A DNA stretch of 64,000 nucleotides from positions 186,001 to 250,000 of the forward strand of contig NW_020170442.1 in the NCBI RefSeq assembly GCF_000524195.1. Reading direction: 5' to 3'. A program made the position numbers and the translations under genes. Positions 49,001 to 60,600 of the stretch are shown here, piece after piece. The notes under the pieces are model-generated. The model ran no database searches. It was not told the DNA's origin and saw only the letters and a program-made list of their open reading frames with translations. Source of the DNA: Echinococcus granulosus. Taxonomy: Eukaryota > Platyhelminthes > Cestoda > Cyclophyllidea > Taeniidae. Each line of letters opens with the position of its first letter. Within the stretch, counting starts at the first letter, position 1.

Positions 49001-50062
49001 GTGACATGTAAAATTTTTCACGGAAATGAATAAAACAATTCTATGATTCACAGAACGGTGTCAGAAGAGTATGAAGGAACGAAAACCCACGTTTGGATAC
49101 TGAAGTTCCAAATGGCTAGTGATGTTCTCGGACAAAAGCGGATCTAGGCCCATCAGAGGTTTAACAATGGATACGCCTGGAAGGTATTCAAGAGGCTCGT
49201 CGCTTTTCTTGTAAAATTTGCGCATCCTGAAATGAAGGGATGGAACAATGACCAAGACGCACAGTCACTCAGTAATGCACAAAATTTTCATGAACTGTCA
49301 ATGGTATAAAATCATTCAGTTTCAGAATATTTTCCATTTCCTAAAATGACCCCAAGTTTTGAAAACGCATCACATTTTTACTGCTTTGCGAATAAAATAC
49401 AAGCCTAAAGGCCTGGACAAAAAAGTGACATTAACAAAGGATACCTAGACGCCTAAAGATGTCAACAGGTGTAGTATAAATTCTGGATTGAGAGGTATTG
49501 ATATGAAAGTTGTGATTTGGATAGTGAAGATTTTACGAACCCTTAGGTAAAAAAGAACTAGAATTTTACTATTTTACCACTGGAATCATAATAAGACAAG
49601 TTGGTGTGGAAATAACTTCTGGCACCAACGCTTCCATATTTAATAACATTAAGAGCGTGAATCATAGAACGAATACGTACTAAATACATCCTAAAAAAAA
49701 GACAAGATTCCATGTGCCAAGGCATCAATATGAGGACAACACATATAAATGCTTTAAATGCTAAATGTAATTGAACTATTACTATCAAAGGTCAGCACCT
49801 ATGTTCAAATTACTAGGATGCAATATATTTTGCTAAGATAATAGGTGCAGGGAAAGCGAACTACTGCACAAAGTAGAACTTAAGCAGTTACAAAATAAAT
49901 TACCTTATTTGCACCGAAAAATACGAGGTACAGTGACGAAAATACACAAAGTACTTACGAAACATAGAAAGCAAACAGGAAGAAGAGGAACTGATTAAAG
50001 TACACAGTTATCGGGACCATAGCAAGCCCAAAGAGCACGTAGGCCCAAAGTACGTCCAGCAT
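43089..50062 (-). CDS. UGCG: ceramide glucosyltransferase (glucosylceramide synthase), GT21 family
   Basis: UGCG transfers glucose from UDP-glucose to ceramide on the cytosolic Golgi face, the first step of glucosphingolipid synthesis. Eight exons, 50062-49959, 49226-49091, 48960-48858, 48646-48545, 47814-47699, 47142-46964, 45574-45295 and 43469-43089, sum to 466 residues (human 394), and all phases match. The N-terminus [20 protein letters not shown] is a membrane anchor. Family blocks: [15 protein letters not shown] (human LPGVSLLKPLKGVDP), [14 protein letters not shown] with Asp92, [47 protein letters not shown] with Asp237, and RMVRW at 273-277. The region matching human ICDSG reads VSTSR, so Thr144 replaces the second conserved Asp. 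The extra C-terminal residues after [13 protein letters not shown] are a Gly/Ala/Pro-rich tail. An acceptor-like CTTTTAG ends two bases before the ATG. Confidence 0.96.
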
Positions 50063-50064
50063 TA

Positions 50065-50078
50065 CTAAAAGTTAAAAG
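50065..50078 (-). promoter_or_regulatory. acceptor-like site just before the UGCG ATG
   Basis: CTTTTAACTTTTAG on the minus strand ends two bases before the ATG at 50062. This is too close to leave a normal 5' UTR unless sequence is spliced on upstream. Confidence 0.5.
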
Positions 50079-50081
50079 AGC

Positions 50082-51230
50082 CGATCCCAAAACACCTTGC
50101 CAAACACAATTTAGCAGCATGTGATTAGTTTGTCCTAGCCAATGATTGTCTTATACTAAGCAGAAGGTTACATTTCTAGTAGCGACATTTAGTTAAATTC
50201 TATTTATTCCACCATTCATTAAGACGAATTGTACGATTTGGTAGGCACAGATGCTACAAGTATATTAAAGTCAAGATTGGGCACTTTGACAAGCAGTTTT
50301 GACGGCGATAAAAATGAGATCCTAGGAGTCAATTAATTTTGTATATGGATCTAAATCCTCAATGGCGGGCCAAATAGAAGGCAGCAAAATTTATGGTAGC
50401 CATGGATTCAGTAGAGTTCAGCGTACAACTAAATCGGACAACACATTTTTACGCAGTTCCTTATTAGGTACGCTGCTTAAAGTTCCCCACGTTCACCCTT
50501 CTCCATCGATTAACGCGACAATGTGTTCAACTAACTTTCCAAGTAGCTCAAACGGAGATTGTACAATTTACTAATTTACGTCAGAGAAAACCTAGTTTTA
50601 TGTCGGCAAGGTTTTTCAAAGTTACCCACTGTTTAACGATTCCGGGATGTTTAGAATTCCTTGCGGGAATTCACCTACTTTGTGCCGTCCGAGACAGAGC
50701 GGTGCTTTCCAAAGACCGCATTTTAAACAAAGACGTTTTTTAAAGTCTTTGCCTCAAAGGTAATGTGTGCAATGAGACATTTTAACGAGGTTATCCAAAA
50801 TGATTAGGAATTTCCATCAATTGTTCGTTTCCACCATTCTCTCCCTCTCCAGTTGCTTAGAAGCTCGGATGGGTTTCATTCAGCTAACAGGGACATAAGG
50901 AAGTGTCACTTGTTTACGCACCCTAAGTGTTTTCATACTTGTGTCAAAGACAACTTAAGTATTGAGATTGTCACGCCTTCCAGGTGTGGTGTCATTTTTC
51001 GTTGCCTCATTGTATAGTAAAAGACCTGGTCACTCCTTTAAGGATTTAATACCAACTGATTAAGGTTTCAGTGACGTTTAAATGTGATATGACAAATTTG
51101 GGATTCTTATCCACGTAGACATCGTTCGCTAAATGATACCACCAACGCAAAACCAACCGTTCTTGATGGCGCCAAATAATTGAGTCTACAAAGGATCTCA
51201 TTACAAACTAGTAAAGTCGAGGTTCCGCTC
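50082..51230. other. upstream region of UGCG, no gene recognised
   Basis: The sequence is A+T-rich, with one 70-codon chance open frame at 50362-50574 and no recognisable family. The UGCG promoter is expected in its right part. Confidence 0.5.
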
Positions 51231-51239
51231 CAAGAAAAT

Positions 51240-52020
51240 TGTATGAACAGCAAACGGCGCCCCATGTAGGGGACCGAAACAAAGGGCTCCCCTCAGAGAA
51301 CATCCAGCCGCGTGAGTCATTCCTTTCTGCTTATGCCCTTCCCACCCCAATAATCAGCCATACACTCAGCAAATGAAAGCTCGCTCTCAACTTTGCCAAA
51401 ACTACCTCCCTCAAAGGTGGGAGGAGCGTTAAGCTCGCTCACCAGAGGGAGCGGAGTAAAATCGACCAGTCCAACTTAAACCGCGAAGGAACTTAAGGGA
51501 GGCACATCTCAGGGGATCTGAAAATCCCAAAACATTCTTTTTGATGTCGGAAGCGCGGAGTTCTGGCCCGAACTTCGCGCCTATGCCACCCAAATCACGA
51601 AATTATACCCACTCCGCAAAGCATACGTCACATGAAACAACTGCATACAGGCACCCAACCCGACGCGTCTCCATGCAGCACTAAACGGAACGGAGCTGCC
51701 AGGGCAACACTGGGCCCTGCGTTCCCCCGGAGATCCCACTTTACTTAACGAGAACCTACCTCGAACCCTAAGGAGCACATGCACACTGCCAGCGAGCTCG
51801 ACGCTGGCATAAGCTGGGCGCATCTAATCACGCAACAGGCGCCCAAACGACACTTGGAACAGTATACACCCTACATGAAGGACCTCAAGACAATAGTCAA
51901 ACCCTAAACACCGAATCACCATATAATCGGGTTCACCTACTCAATGGGCTGGGAAACTAACCAAAATCATAATTCCACCAAGACCACAAGACAGGAACTA
52001 TGTGCGAACCACAGAATGTA
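51240..52020. other. G+C-richer block, possible decayed mobile-element fragment
   Basis: This block differs from its A+T-rich flanks in base composition. It holds stop-interrupted open frames on both strands, including 80 codons on the minus strand at 51823-51581 with Arg/Gly/Val-rich content. The pattern, long readable segments broken by single stops, resembles a decayed retroelement or pseudogene. No reverse transcriptase, integrase or terminal repeat could be identified. It ends just before RPS15. Confidence 0.3.
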
Positions 52021-52028
52021 CATTTAGA

Positions 52029-52532
52029 TCACTTAAGAGGAATGAATCTCGAGCTGTGGGTAGCACCGATACCAGGGCGACCGTGCTTTACAGGTTTATA
52101 GGTGATTGAAAATTCACCTAGGTAATGACCGATCATTTCTGGACGGATCTCTACTTGATTAAACGTCTTGCCATTGTATATACCAACGACGGACCCAACC
52201 ATTTCGGGAAAAATGATCATGTTGCGCAGGTGAGTTTTAACAACTGCCGGTTTCTCCCCGATAGGACAGTTCTTCTTGCTCTTTCGCAACTTTTGAAGAA
52301 GAGTCTTGTGCTTGGTTCCGAGACCTCGACGTATTCGACGTCGTTTACGCGCGGAGTAAAGTTCAGCCAATTGATCACTGGTAATCACCGAGAAAGAATA
52401 CCAACTTACACGCTCATATCCAAGAGCTGATCAAGATCAACTCCACGGTAAAAGTACTTCCTAAACGTCCGCCTCTTCTTTATCTCTTCATCACCCTTAA
52501 AAAGATAGTGAAGTCAGGTACAACCCTACCAT
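52029..52532 (-). CDS. RPS15: 40S ribosomal protein S15 (uS19)
   Basis: uS19 sits in the head of the small ribosomal subunit near the decoding region. Three exons are assigned: 52532-52530 (the ATG alone), 52495-52410 and 52377-52029. The introns are 34 and 32 nt. The product is 145 residues, the same length as human RPS15. Blocks: [50 protein letters not shown] and [20 protein letters not shown]. The ending [19 protein letters not shown] is essentially invariant in eukaryotes. The start is ambiguous in an informative way: the first residues after the ATG (GDEEIKK) follow an acceptor at 52496. Either the ATG-only exon is spliced in cis, or a spliced leader ending in AUG supplies the start codon. 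Confidence 0.96.
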
Positions 52533-53174
52533 CTTCAGCACAGACCGAAAAAACTGGGGAACCCGCCTCTAGACCATGTGCCTTTTTAAACAGAGAAGTT
52601 TTTGGAACTCTAAAGTTCGAAATGACGGGTGAGCTTGGTAACTCTAGTTTTTATATTAAGCGTAAAAATTTTATGCGTCGGGAAAATTGACTCAGCAGTT
52701 GCGAACTCATTGCTCAATTAATGCGTTGAAGAGGGAAATAGATATATTTTGGAAAAAATAAAACATCAGAGTTCGGATGGCATGAAAACACACAACTTAC
52801 AAGATTATGATAATTTTAAATCTGCTTTTCACTGGGGACACCATGCCTTGATACTTGGTTAAATGTAGTTCTTATTTAGTGATTAATTCTACGCACTATA
52901 TTTAGATTAAAATTAATACAGCTTCGAAATTCTTTGCGACTTAGGATAACACGTTAGTAATGTAGTTGGTTTTGGGGCAACCACTTGCTCATTTCATTAA
53001 AACGCAAAATCTATTTTCCATGAAGTTTTGGCCTAGCAATTTTGTAATACGATGGTAGTCTATATCTCGGTATTGGTGAGACGCCACTTTTGAACTTTTG
53101 AATTTGCCTTCTTGTACCTCGCTGGGTTGGCTGGCCATGGGGCCATGCTAGTAGCCCAAACACCTTCGCTGTGC

Positions 53175-53211
<37 letters not shown>

Positions 53212-54594
53212 TGCCCGAGCATTGTATCTTCTTTGGTCTTCAGGAAGGTCTCGGGAAGCTGCAATATCTTTGGTTTTGAGGAAATAGTCTTCTTACTATC
53301 CCATTAGCATGTACTAAGTGGCATCAGCGCAAAAGGGCTTACCTTAATGAATGTGATAAAAGTGAATTTCTTCTAGTATTTTAATATATCACCTCGTAAC
53401 TTTTACAGTTATTCTCAGGATGAAATGGATAAAAGGGGTCATCTGAGACAATTACGTGCGACATTAATCATGCCGGTACAATACAAGGTTCTAACTTCTA
53501 AAACGCTTTGATAAAATAGCACCCCTTAACTGCATACTCAGCTTTGTGCCACCATCATATTTGCGTGGGTGCTTTGTCATGCCAATAATTTCTCGTTCAT
53601 CGTCTGACAAAATATTCAATCTTTTTAAAATGAGGTAGGCCGTTATAAATCGTAACAATTTTATAAGGTGTCGGCATGATTTTTTTTTGCAACGTCTGCA
53701 ACAGCTAGAATTGCAAATACCTGTTCTTTTGATTTAGATACGCAATGGAGCGGAGCGATTGTGAGAAATAGGCAGTGATGCAGAATGATTCACGTTAGGT
53801 TATGGTTTTGTTCAGACTAGGCGGGACAATCCACTGAGTTATAATCATTGAGCAACAAATACTTAAACTTGTGAAATAAACAGATGTAGACTCGCAATAT
53901 ATTAATGTTTTAATGTACATTTTAGGCGGCAAGCCGGTATTGGCACTAGTTTTCTGAGCATGGGGGCAATCGATCCTTAAGTAGAGGGCATACTCTTATA
54001 ACCCAAGAAGCTTTGATTAATCTGATTTATGGGTCCAGAGGCCGAATATCGAGAATATCGATGGTGGAAGCAAAGAAAATACTGCACACATGTAGTAGAT
54101 AATGATTAGGAAGGAAGGTTAATGTGTGATCACTTTTTGAACTAATCTGGAACTACACGAGAATTTGCATTCTACATTAGCAAGTTATATTACGTGGTTG
54201 CGTAATGTTCGGGTGATCTGTTCGGCTCGGCGATTAAATATGGGCACTTTGATACGCACAAATGTTCGAGGCATCACTCACAAACAGATCCATACAAAGC
54301 AAAAAAATGAGGAAACACAAATTAGGTAACTTTGACAGACGAATTTGAGATGTCGTGACCTTATTAATTTTCAACCGCATGTGATGAACAAGCAAATATA
54401 TTTTATTAAGCTGAAGGTACTTGCTCTGATCAGTGGCACAAAGTGGATATTTTTTTGAAATCCGCCTTCAAAAATAGGCTATACACCTTTTAAGTTTTGC
54501 AGCACATTTTTGTAAGATAATTCTTCGTTTGCAACAGTCACCTAATCCATAGTTTTTGTTCCACATTCTCCGCACCGTTTAAGTTGTGCCTTTA
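52533..54594. other. divergent intergenic region RPS15 / GBA2
   Basis: Two kilobases of A+T-rich sequence contain no recognisable gene. A TA microsatellite sits at 53178-53209. Promoters for RPS15 (leftward) and GBA2 (rightward) are expected. Confidence 0.55.
53178..53209. repeat. (TA)16 microsatellite
   Basis: Sixteen perfect AT/TA dinucleotide units lie in the RPS15-GBA2 intergenic region. Confidence 0.9.
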
Positions 54595-54609
54595 GTCTGT
54601 CTCGACTTG

Positions 54610-57600
54610 ATGTCGGTTTGTGCCATCTCTTATGCTGAAAAAACCCATTTACTTCCCACTTACGGGTGGAGAAAACGATTCGATGAGTGCCCACCGAAAA
54701 ACGCGGGTCCGAATAAACTCCGATTTGGCATTCTAATGTCCAATCTTCCGGATATACCAAGGTACTGTGTAAACTTTAGAGGATTTGTATTGCTTTTTGA
54801 ATTTGACGTATTGGCAGCTTTCCAACAAAACCGCATGTCCTCATTGAGATTTTTTTTGTTATTGTCCATTAGTTCCCCCTTTTGCAGGTACGTAGATAAT
54901 GTAAGAGCATACCTATCCTTAATTTATTCAGAAGTTATCTTATTCTTCTAATTTAAAGGCAAGTCACTCATTGTGGTTTCTTAGGTATTCAATTCTACCC
55001 AGTTCATTTCTACAATATTTTGCTTGTCAGTCCTTATAACTTGCAAATTAGATATGGAAAAAGTTTGTGCATAATAAATTGTTGGTTTGCGAGTCAATCG
55101 TAATGTCGAAAACTTCGGTCATTGGTAGTTGTCCTCCCCCAGTGATGGTCAGAAATGTTAAGCCTGTGCTTAAGATCAGTACTTTTAATGCGTCTCTCTT
55201 ATTAATTGCACACATTCTTCTATGTAAACAGGTTTCTAATATTCATTTGGGAACCCTCTTTAAGACCTTAACACATTATGTTAATTTTTTCATTCGAACG
55301 TTCAAAATTGGTGGAAATATTTCAGGTACATAATCAAATCCCAAATACCAACCGAATACCGGAAGAAACGTTTACTGCCGATAGACATACTTAACCCTCT
55401 GACTGTACCGTCTACCTACGGCGTTCCATTAGGGGGCATTGGGTGCGGTACGATCGGTCGTGGTTATAAAGGCGAATTTTGTCGGTCAAGTCTTATACCT
55501 GGTCGTTTTAATTATGACGTCGGTGTGGCTGATCAGGTATTTTTAATGATTCATTGTCTTAGTTTTTCACCAATAGCTGTCAAGTTCCATGGCCTGTACT
55601 CGTTGCTTTTAAAATCTCTTCTATTGCAGTTCATCCTCACCGTATGGAAAGACGGAACTTGTGTGTATCATCAGGTTCTTTCGACTTCTGGGCCGGCTAA
55701 AGGTGTGCAAGGCCTTCATTCGTGGAAGTGGTCAATGTCGCCGCAGGTGGGCAACTTCATTGGCCTCTATCCGCGCTCGTGGACGGTCTATGAATTCCCG
55801 GAATTGAAGCTCTTGCTGATATGCAAACAAGTTTGTCTTTGATGAAGTAATTTTGCAACTGAATGATCGGCATGCAAACGCTTTCACAACAACGTATACA
55901 ATACTTGCAGGTTTCTCCAGTTATTCCTGAAGACTACAAAGATAGTTGTCTCCCAATTGGAGTCTTTCACTGGACTGCCCTCAATTTTGATCCAGAAAGC
56001 GACGTCAAACTATCCATTACAATGACCTGGCGGGGTCCCAGAGCACCCAAACGACCGCTCCCACCAAAGGTGGGCGCAGCGGGCGCCGTGTGTGCAGAGA
56101 TTGGACACTTGCGAAAGCACAAAGATGACGAGTTCACATTCCCATTTGACGATTCCGATAACCAACTCTCCGGATGTCTACTGGAGACTTTCATCGATGA
56201 CATGCCCTGCTGCTTCGGCGTTGCAGCCAAATCAACCGACAAGGTTTGAACTCTTGCTTTTAACATTTTGTTCGTTCAAATTATAACTTCAGTGCAAGAT
56301 GTTGTTCAGTTTCTCCATTGATTTATTTTCATTTTAGTGATTTACAGATGAAAACCATGAACTTATTTACATCCATTGCACACAATCAGCATTCCGTTTT
56401 TGCCTAGGTATATGCACATTAGTATGTTTGTATTCATTTAGGACAGTAAATTTGCTAGTTAATGGTTCACGGTTCCTATTGCTCAGTACTAAATAATTTA
56501 TCAAATGAGGTCTAACTGAGAGACTACTTTTTCCAACCGAATACTTACAGTCTTCTCTTTGAAGGTCGATGTACAGAATCACTCACCATTGAGCTTCTAT
56601 CGTTAGGAATTATGCTGTTCTTTGGTGCCTAATATTGACATACCTGGCACCTTAACATTATGAGTTGCATCGAGTCACTTTTTACGCATAATAGGACGAT
56701 TGTAGAATGATGCTCTTATCTAGGTGAGCGTTCTATCTAAGGAAATTGTTTGGATCACACCAGTACGTCTACTTAAATATGCCGTAAGATTAAGCAAATG
56801 TAGTCTAAAATGATTCCCGAAACAAGTGTAGATTGACAAAAAAGAACCAACAGCGAATCAATGTGAGACCAGATTCACATCATTTGTTCAACTACCTTCG
56901 CTAAGTGGAATTATCCCACGGTTTGGCAGTCACATTTTACGCTTATTCACCTTTCAGATTGGGGTACCTTTTTCCCTACGCTTACCACCTTGTTATTTTT
57001 GAGTCTCTTTAACCGGTTTACTTTTATTGACTTGTGCTTTTCAGGTGGAGGTTTCGCGTTGTATGGGTTTCACTCTTGGCTGCAAAGGTGCTGGTAGCGC
57101 TAGCAGCAAGCAAAAGACGACTGGTAAGGAGTCGTATCGGTCTCCATGGGGTATCACGACCCACAGCATGGCCTCCGCTCACGATGCCATCAGTTCAAGC
57201 AAACTTTGGACTGACTTGGGCCAGGAAGGTCATCTGGCCTTCGAAAATACTGGTGAGATGCGTCTTTGTTCAAGTTGTCGGGTATTGCATCCTCTTATTG
57301 TATCTTTATCAGTCTCTTAGATATTGCTTCGTACTGAACATGCAAGCGAAGCTAACATTTTTCGTTCTGGCTTTTATGAAGTTGGGTGGAATGATTTTCT
57401 TCCGCGTAGTTGCTTCAAGTTTGCTTCTATTGAGGCCATATATCCGTTAGAACCGTAACCCCGAAACCCTTTTTATCGCTTTTAGTTTATCCAATGAAAA
57501 ACTCGAGAGGATGTTGAGGTAACGCGCATGAGCTGGACAGAGTAACGCGTATTTGTCGTACTTTATTAGCTTAATGCATTCAAAGGTACCTTTTGAATAA

Positions 57601-60600
57601 AGCACACTTCACTTAGTGGCCGTTTAGTAGTCTACCTTGATGGGTGTTCTCTACATACCTAGGGGACCCTTGTGTGTGTGTGCTAGCAATGGCAACGCAT
57701 GCGTACCATGACCGCTTGACCACGTGTATTCATGCACGTACACGGGTATTGTTTTCTTAGTCAATGCGCTTTGCTCAAAATTTTCTTCCAGGCTACTACG
57801 TGGAGAGGAAGGACAAGAACCATCCTCTGATCGGCGTTGCAGTTTGTGCCTCTTTCAAGGTGGTTGCTGCTGCCGGAGGTAAGGATGACTTGGTGCCCGG
57901 CCAGGAGGCCTGCGACTTCTTCCTCACCTGGCACATGCCACGGGTGCACTTCAGATCAGCCCTGGTTGCTTACAGGAGGTGCGCACTACTCTGCAAGTCT
58001 GTGCCAACACGCACGCATCCACTCTCATTTCACCTTGCCGTCATGCTGTGCGATACTTGAACGCACAAACACGCGCAAAAACGATGTAATTTGACAATTT
58101 CACTTAATCACGAGTCTTCCGATGGTTCGATAACCTTGTTTCCATAGCACCACTGCTTGACACATATCCAGAGTACTTTAGGTTTGGTCACGTTGCGAAT
58201 GTTTTACTAAAAGCAGAACTCAAGTTGTCTTTAGATCTATTTGAAAGTGATATGATAGGCAACATCGTCATGATTTGAATTGGTCAGTGCAAATATCAAC
58301 GTCCATTTATGTCATATACTTAGTACGACGTTGCCAGTGCTCAAAGTAGTATTTTCGTGAAAACCTCTAAGTTTCTTTGCTACCGCTATGGTCATTTGAA
58401 GCAATTTGTCTAATTTATAGTTTGTCCCACCACAATGTAACGCGCAAAGCTTGCAGCGCCAGACTCGCAAGCCACTTGACCTTTAGCTTACTTCCTTGAC
58501 ATCTTGGTTGTTTCCACAACTATGTTTGGTAAACCCTTTTTGTACCAGCATTTGTAGTGATGGGACGATTTTGGAAGTTTGATAATTCTAACTTTTCCCT
58601 CAAATGCTTTGACATTTTGGGGGCAGTGCCATCACGGTGCTGATATTTTACTAGATGCGTATTTTGTACCCATAAAAAAATCACAAAAATGATCAAATCT
58701 TCAGAAAATGCGTTGTTTGCCATCTAGCACTCACCAAATTTTCGTAGGAACGATAAATTTAAAAGTTCAAGTGGAAATGAAGTGTTTACCACTTAAGGTA
58801 AATAAGGTTTATGCAAGATTCACGCCACCTTGCGCCGTGGTCGCGTTTTTGTTTATCGTAGGCGTTATGTGCGCTGGTTTTCCGAAGACATCATCAGAGG
58901 GGCGAGCGAGCTTCTCATCTATGCTTCGAGGAGAGCACATCTCTGGGACGAGGCCATTGAATCATGGCAAAGCCCCATTCTTCAAGATAGGTAAGAAAGA
59001 TCCGAACCTTTCATTTTGCACTGCTTAATGCTTACAGAGTTAACCTTATTGATAGGATAAATTGTTTGCAATAGTAGGAGGGACTTGAATGTTTACTGAG
59101 ATGAAGTAATTGGGGTTTTAAGAGAAGCCTTTAGGTAACAGGTAATTGTCAAAATCTTTATATCACCCTACAATACTATTTTTTCACTTTAAAGCAATGG
59201 AATGCACTTGTGTGATCTACCAATCTCCCCTCCTGATCTAGGTCCGCTGTTAAAACAAGGCACCATCTTTACTTGACGCATTTTTTGTTTCTCGTATAAA
59301 TTGGGAATATGTGGTTAGTTAAAAATCAAATAGTGTACTGCCCATTTGATGGACCGCATTTGCTGAGTGCAATTTTACGGTGGTGACTTTATAGTCGTTT
59401 TCCGACCTGGTACAAGTCAGCTCTCTTCAATGAACTATACTACATCGCCGACGGAGGTACGGTGTGGTTGGACCCCCTACCCGCGGAGGGATCAGCAGGA
59501 GTTATAGCAGAGGGCGATGGCTCTGCGGCAAGCAGCAGTAACGGCGTTACTGGTGGTACGGAGGAGCTGTGCTCTCCGCTGGAGAATGTGCGCCGTCGCA
59601 ACCCCACTGTTCGTTGCCGTCGACCTGCCTATTACTCCACCAAGGCCCCCGCCGCGGGTGACAATGCTCCCGCCGACGTTGCTGAAATCGAGTTGATTCG
59701 TGCCCGAGTCAACTTTGGTAACGAAATGGGACTCTTTGCTTATCTCGAAGGTTTGTACCTCATATCATTCTTCCTCCCTTGCTGCTTTTGTCGGAGATCG
59801 ACGCTTTTTGACACTTCTGCACAGTATTGTATTGGGCTTAAAGCGTTAAATTGCGCTTTTGCTCATCGTGGTTAGAAGGAGTTGACTATTTTGGGACTTC
59901 AGAAATACTTTAAATCCTTTAAAGTTGTTCTGGAAGGCATTGAATCAGTGTCAAGTAGAAAACCTGTCGAAGTAGCCTTATGAAGCCTCAAATAACACCT
60001 AAATCTTGGTAAGGAAACCATGCTTGGCTTTTGCTTTCGCTAAATCGTATGTCGATGTTATGTCTCAAGGCCATGAATACCGCTTGTACAACACGTACGA
60101 CGTGCACTTTAACGCCTCATGGGCCCTCCTCAAACTCTGGCCTAGGCTGCAGCTGGCAATCAACTACGACCTGGCCGATATGACTGCCAGCGAGGACCGC
60201 TCTCCCATGAAGCCGGTGTTCAGGGGCACTCATGACAAACATCGCATCCTCAGCTACGCCCTCTCGGTGCCTCATGACTGCGGGGACCCCGAAGATGAGC
60301 CATGGTACCGCGTGAACGCCTATACTCTCCGTGCTACTGACGAGTGGAAGGACCTCAACCCCAAGTTTGTGCTTATGACTTGGCGCGACTGGAAGGTCAC
60401 TGGCGACGATGACTACCTGTTCTACATGCTCCCGCTCATTGTGGTACCTCTCTTTTCTCTTAGTGTCCTGTTGCGAAATGCACATTGAAAATTTTTCAAA
60501 TTTGTTTCTTTCTTATTGCTTTTTTACATTTAAGTATTTTTTGACAAACACTGACTTGGTTTTGGTAACGATATTGTGACTTGAGTGCGTTTTCTTTAAA

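Noticed and set aside
50362..50574. 70-codon plus-strand frame upstream of UGCG
   Set aside because: It has no family resemblance or splice context and its length is expected by chance.
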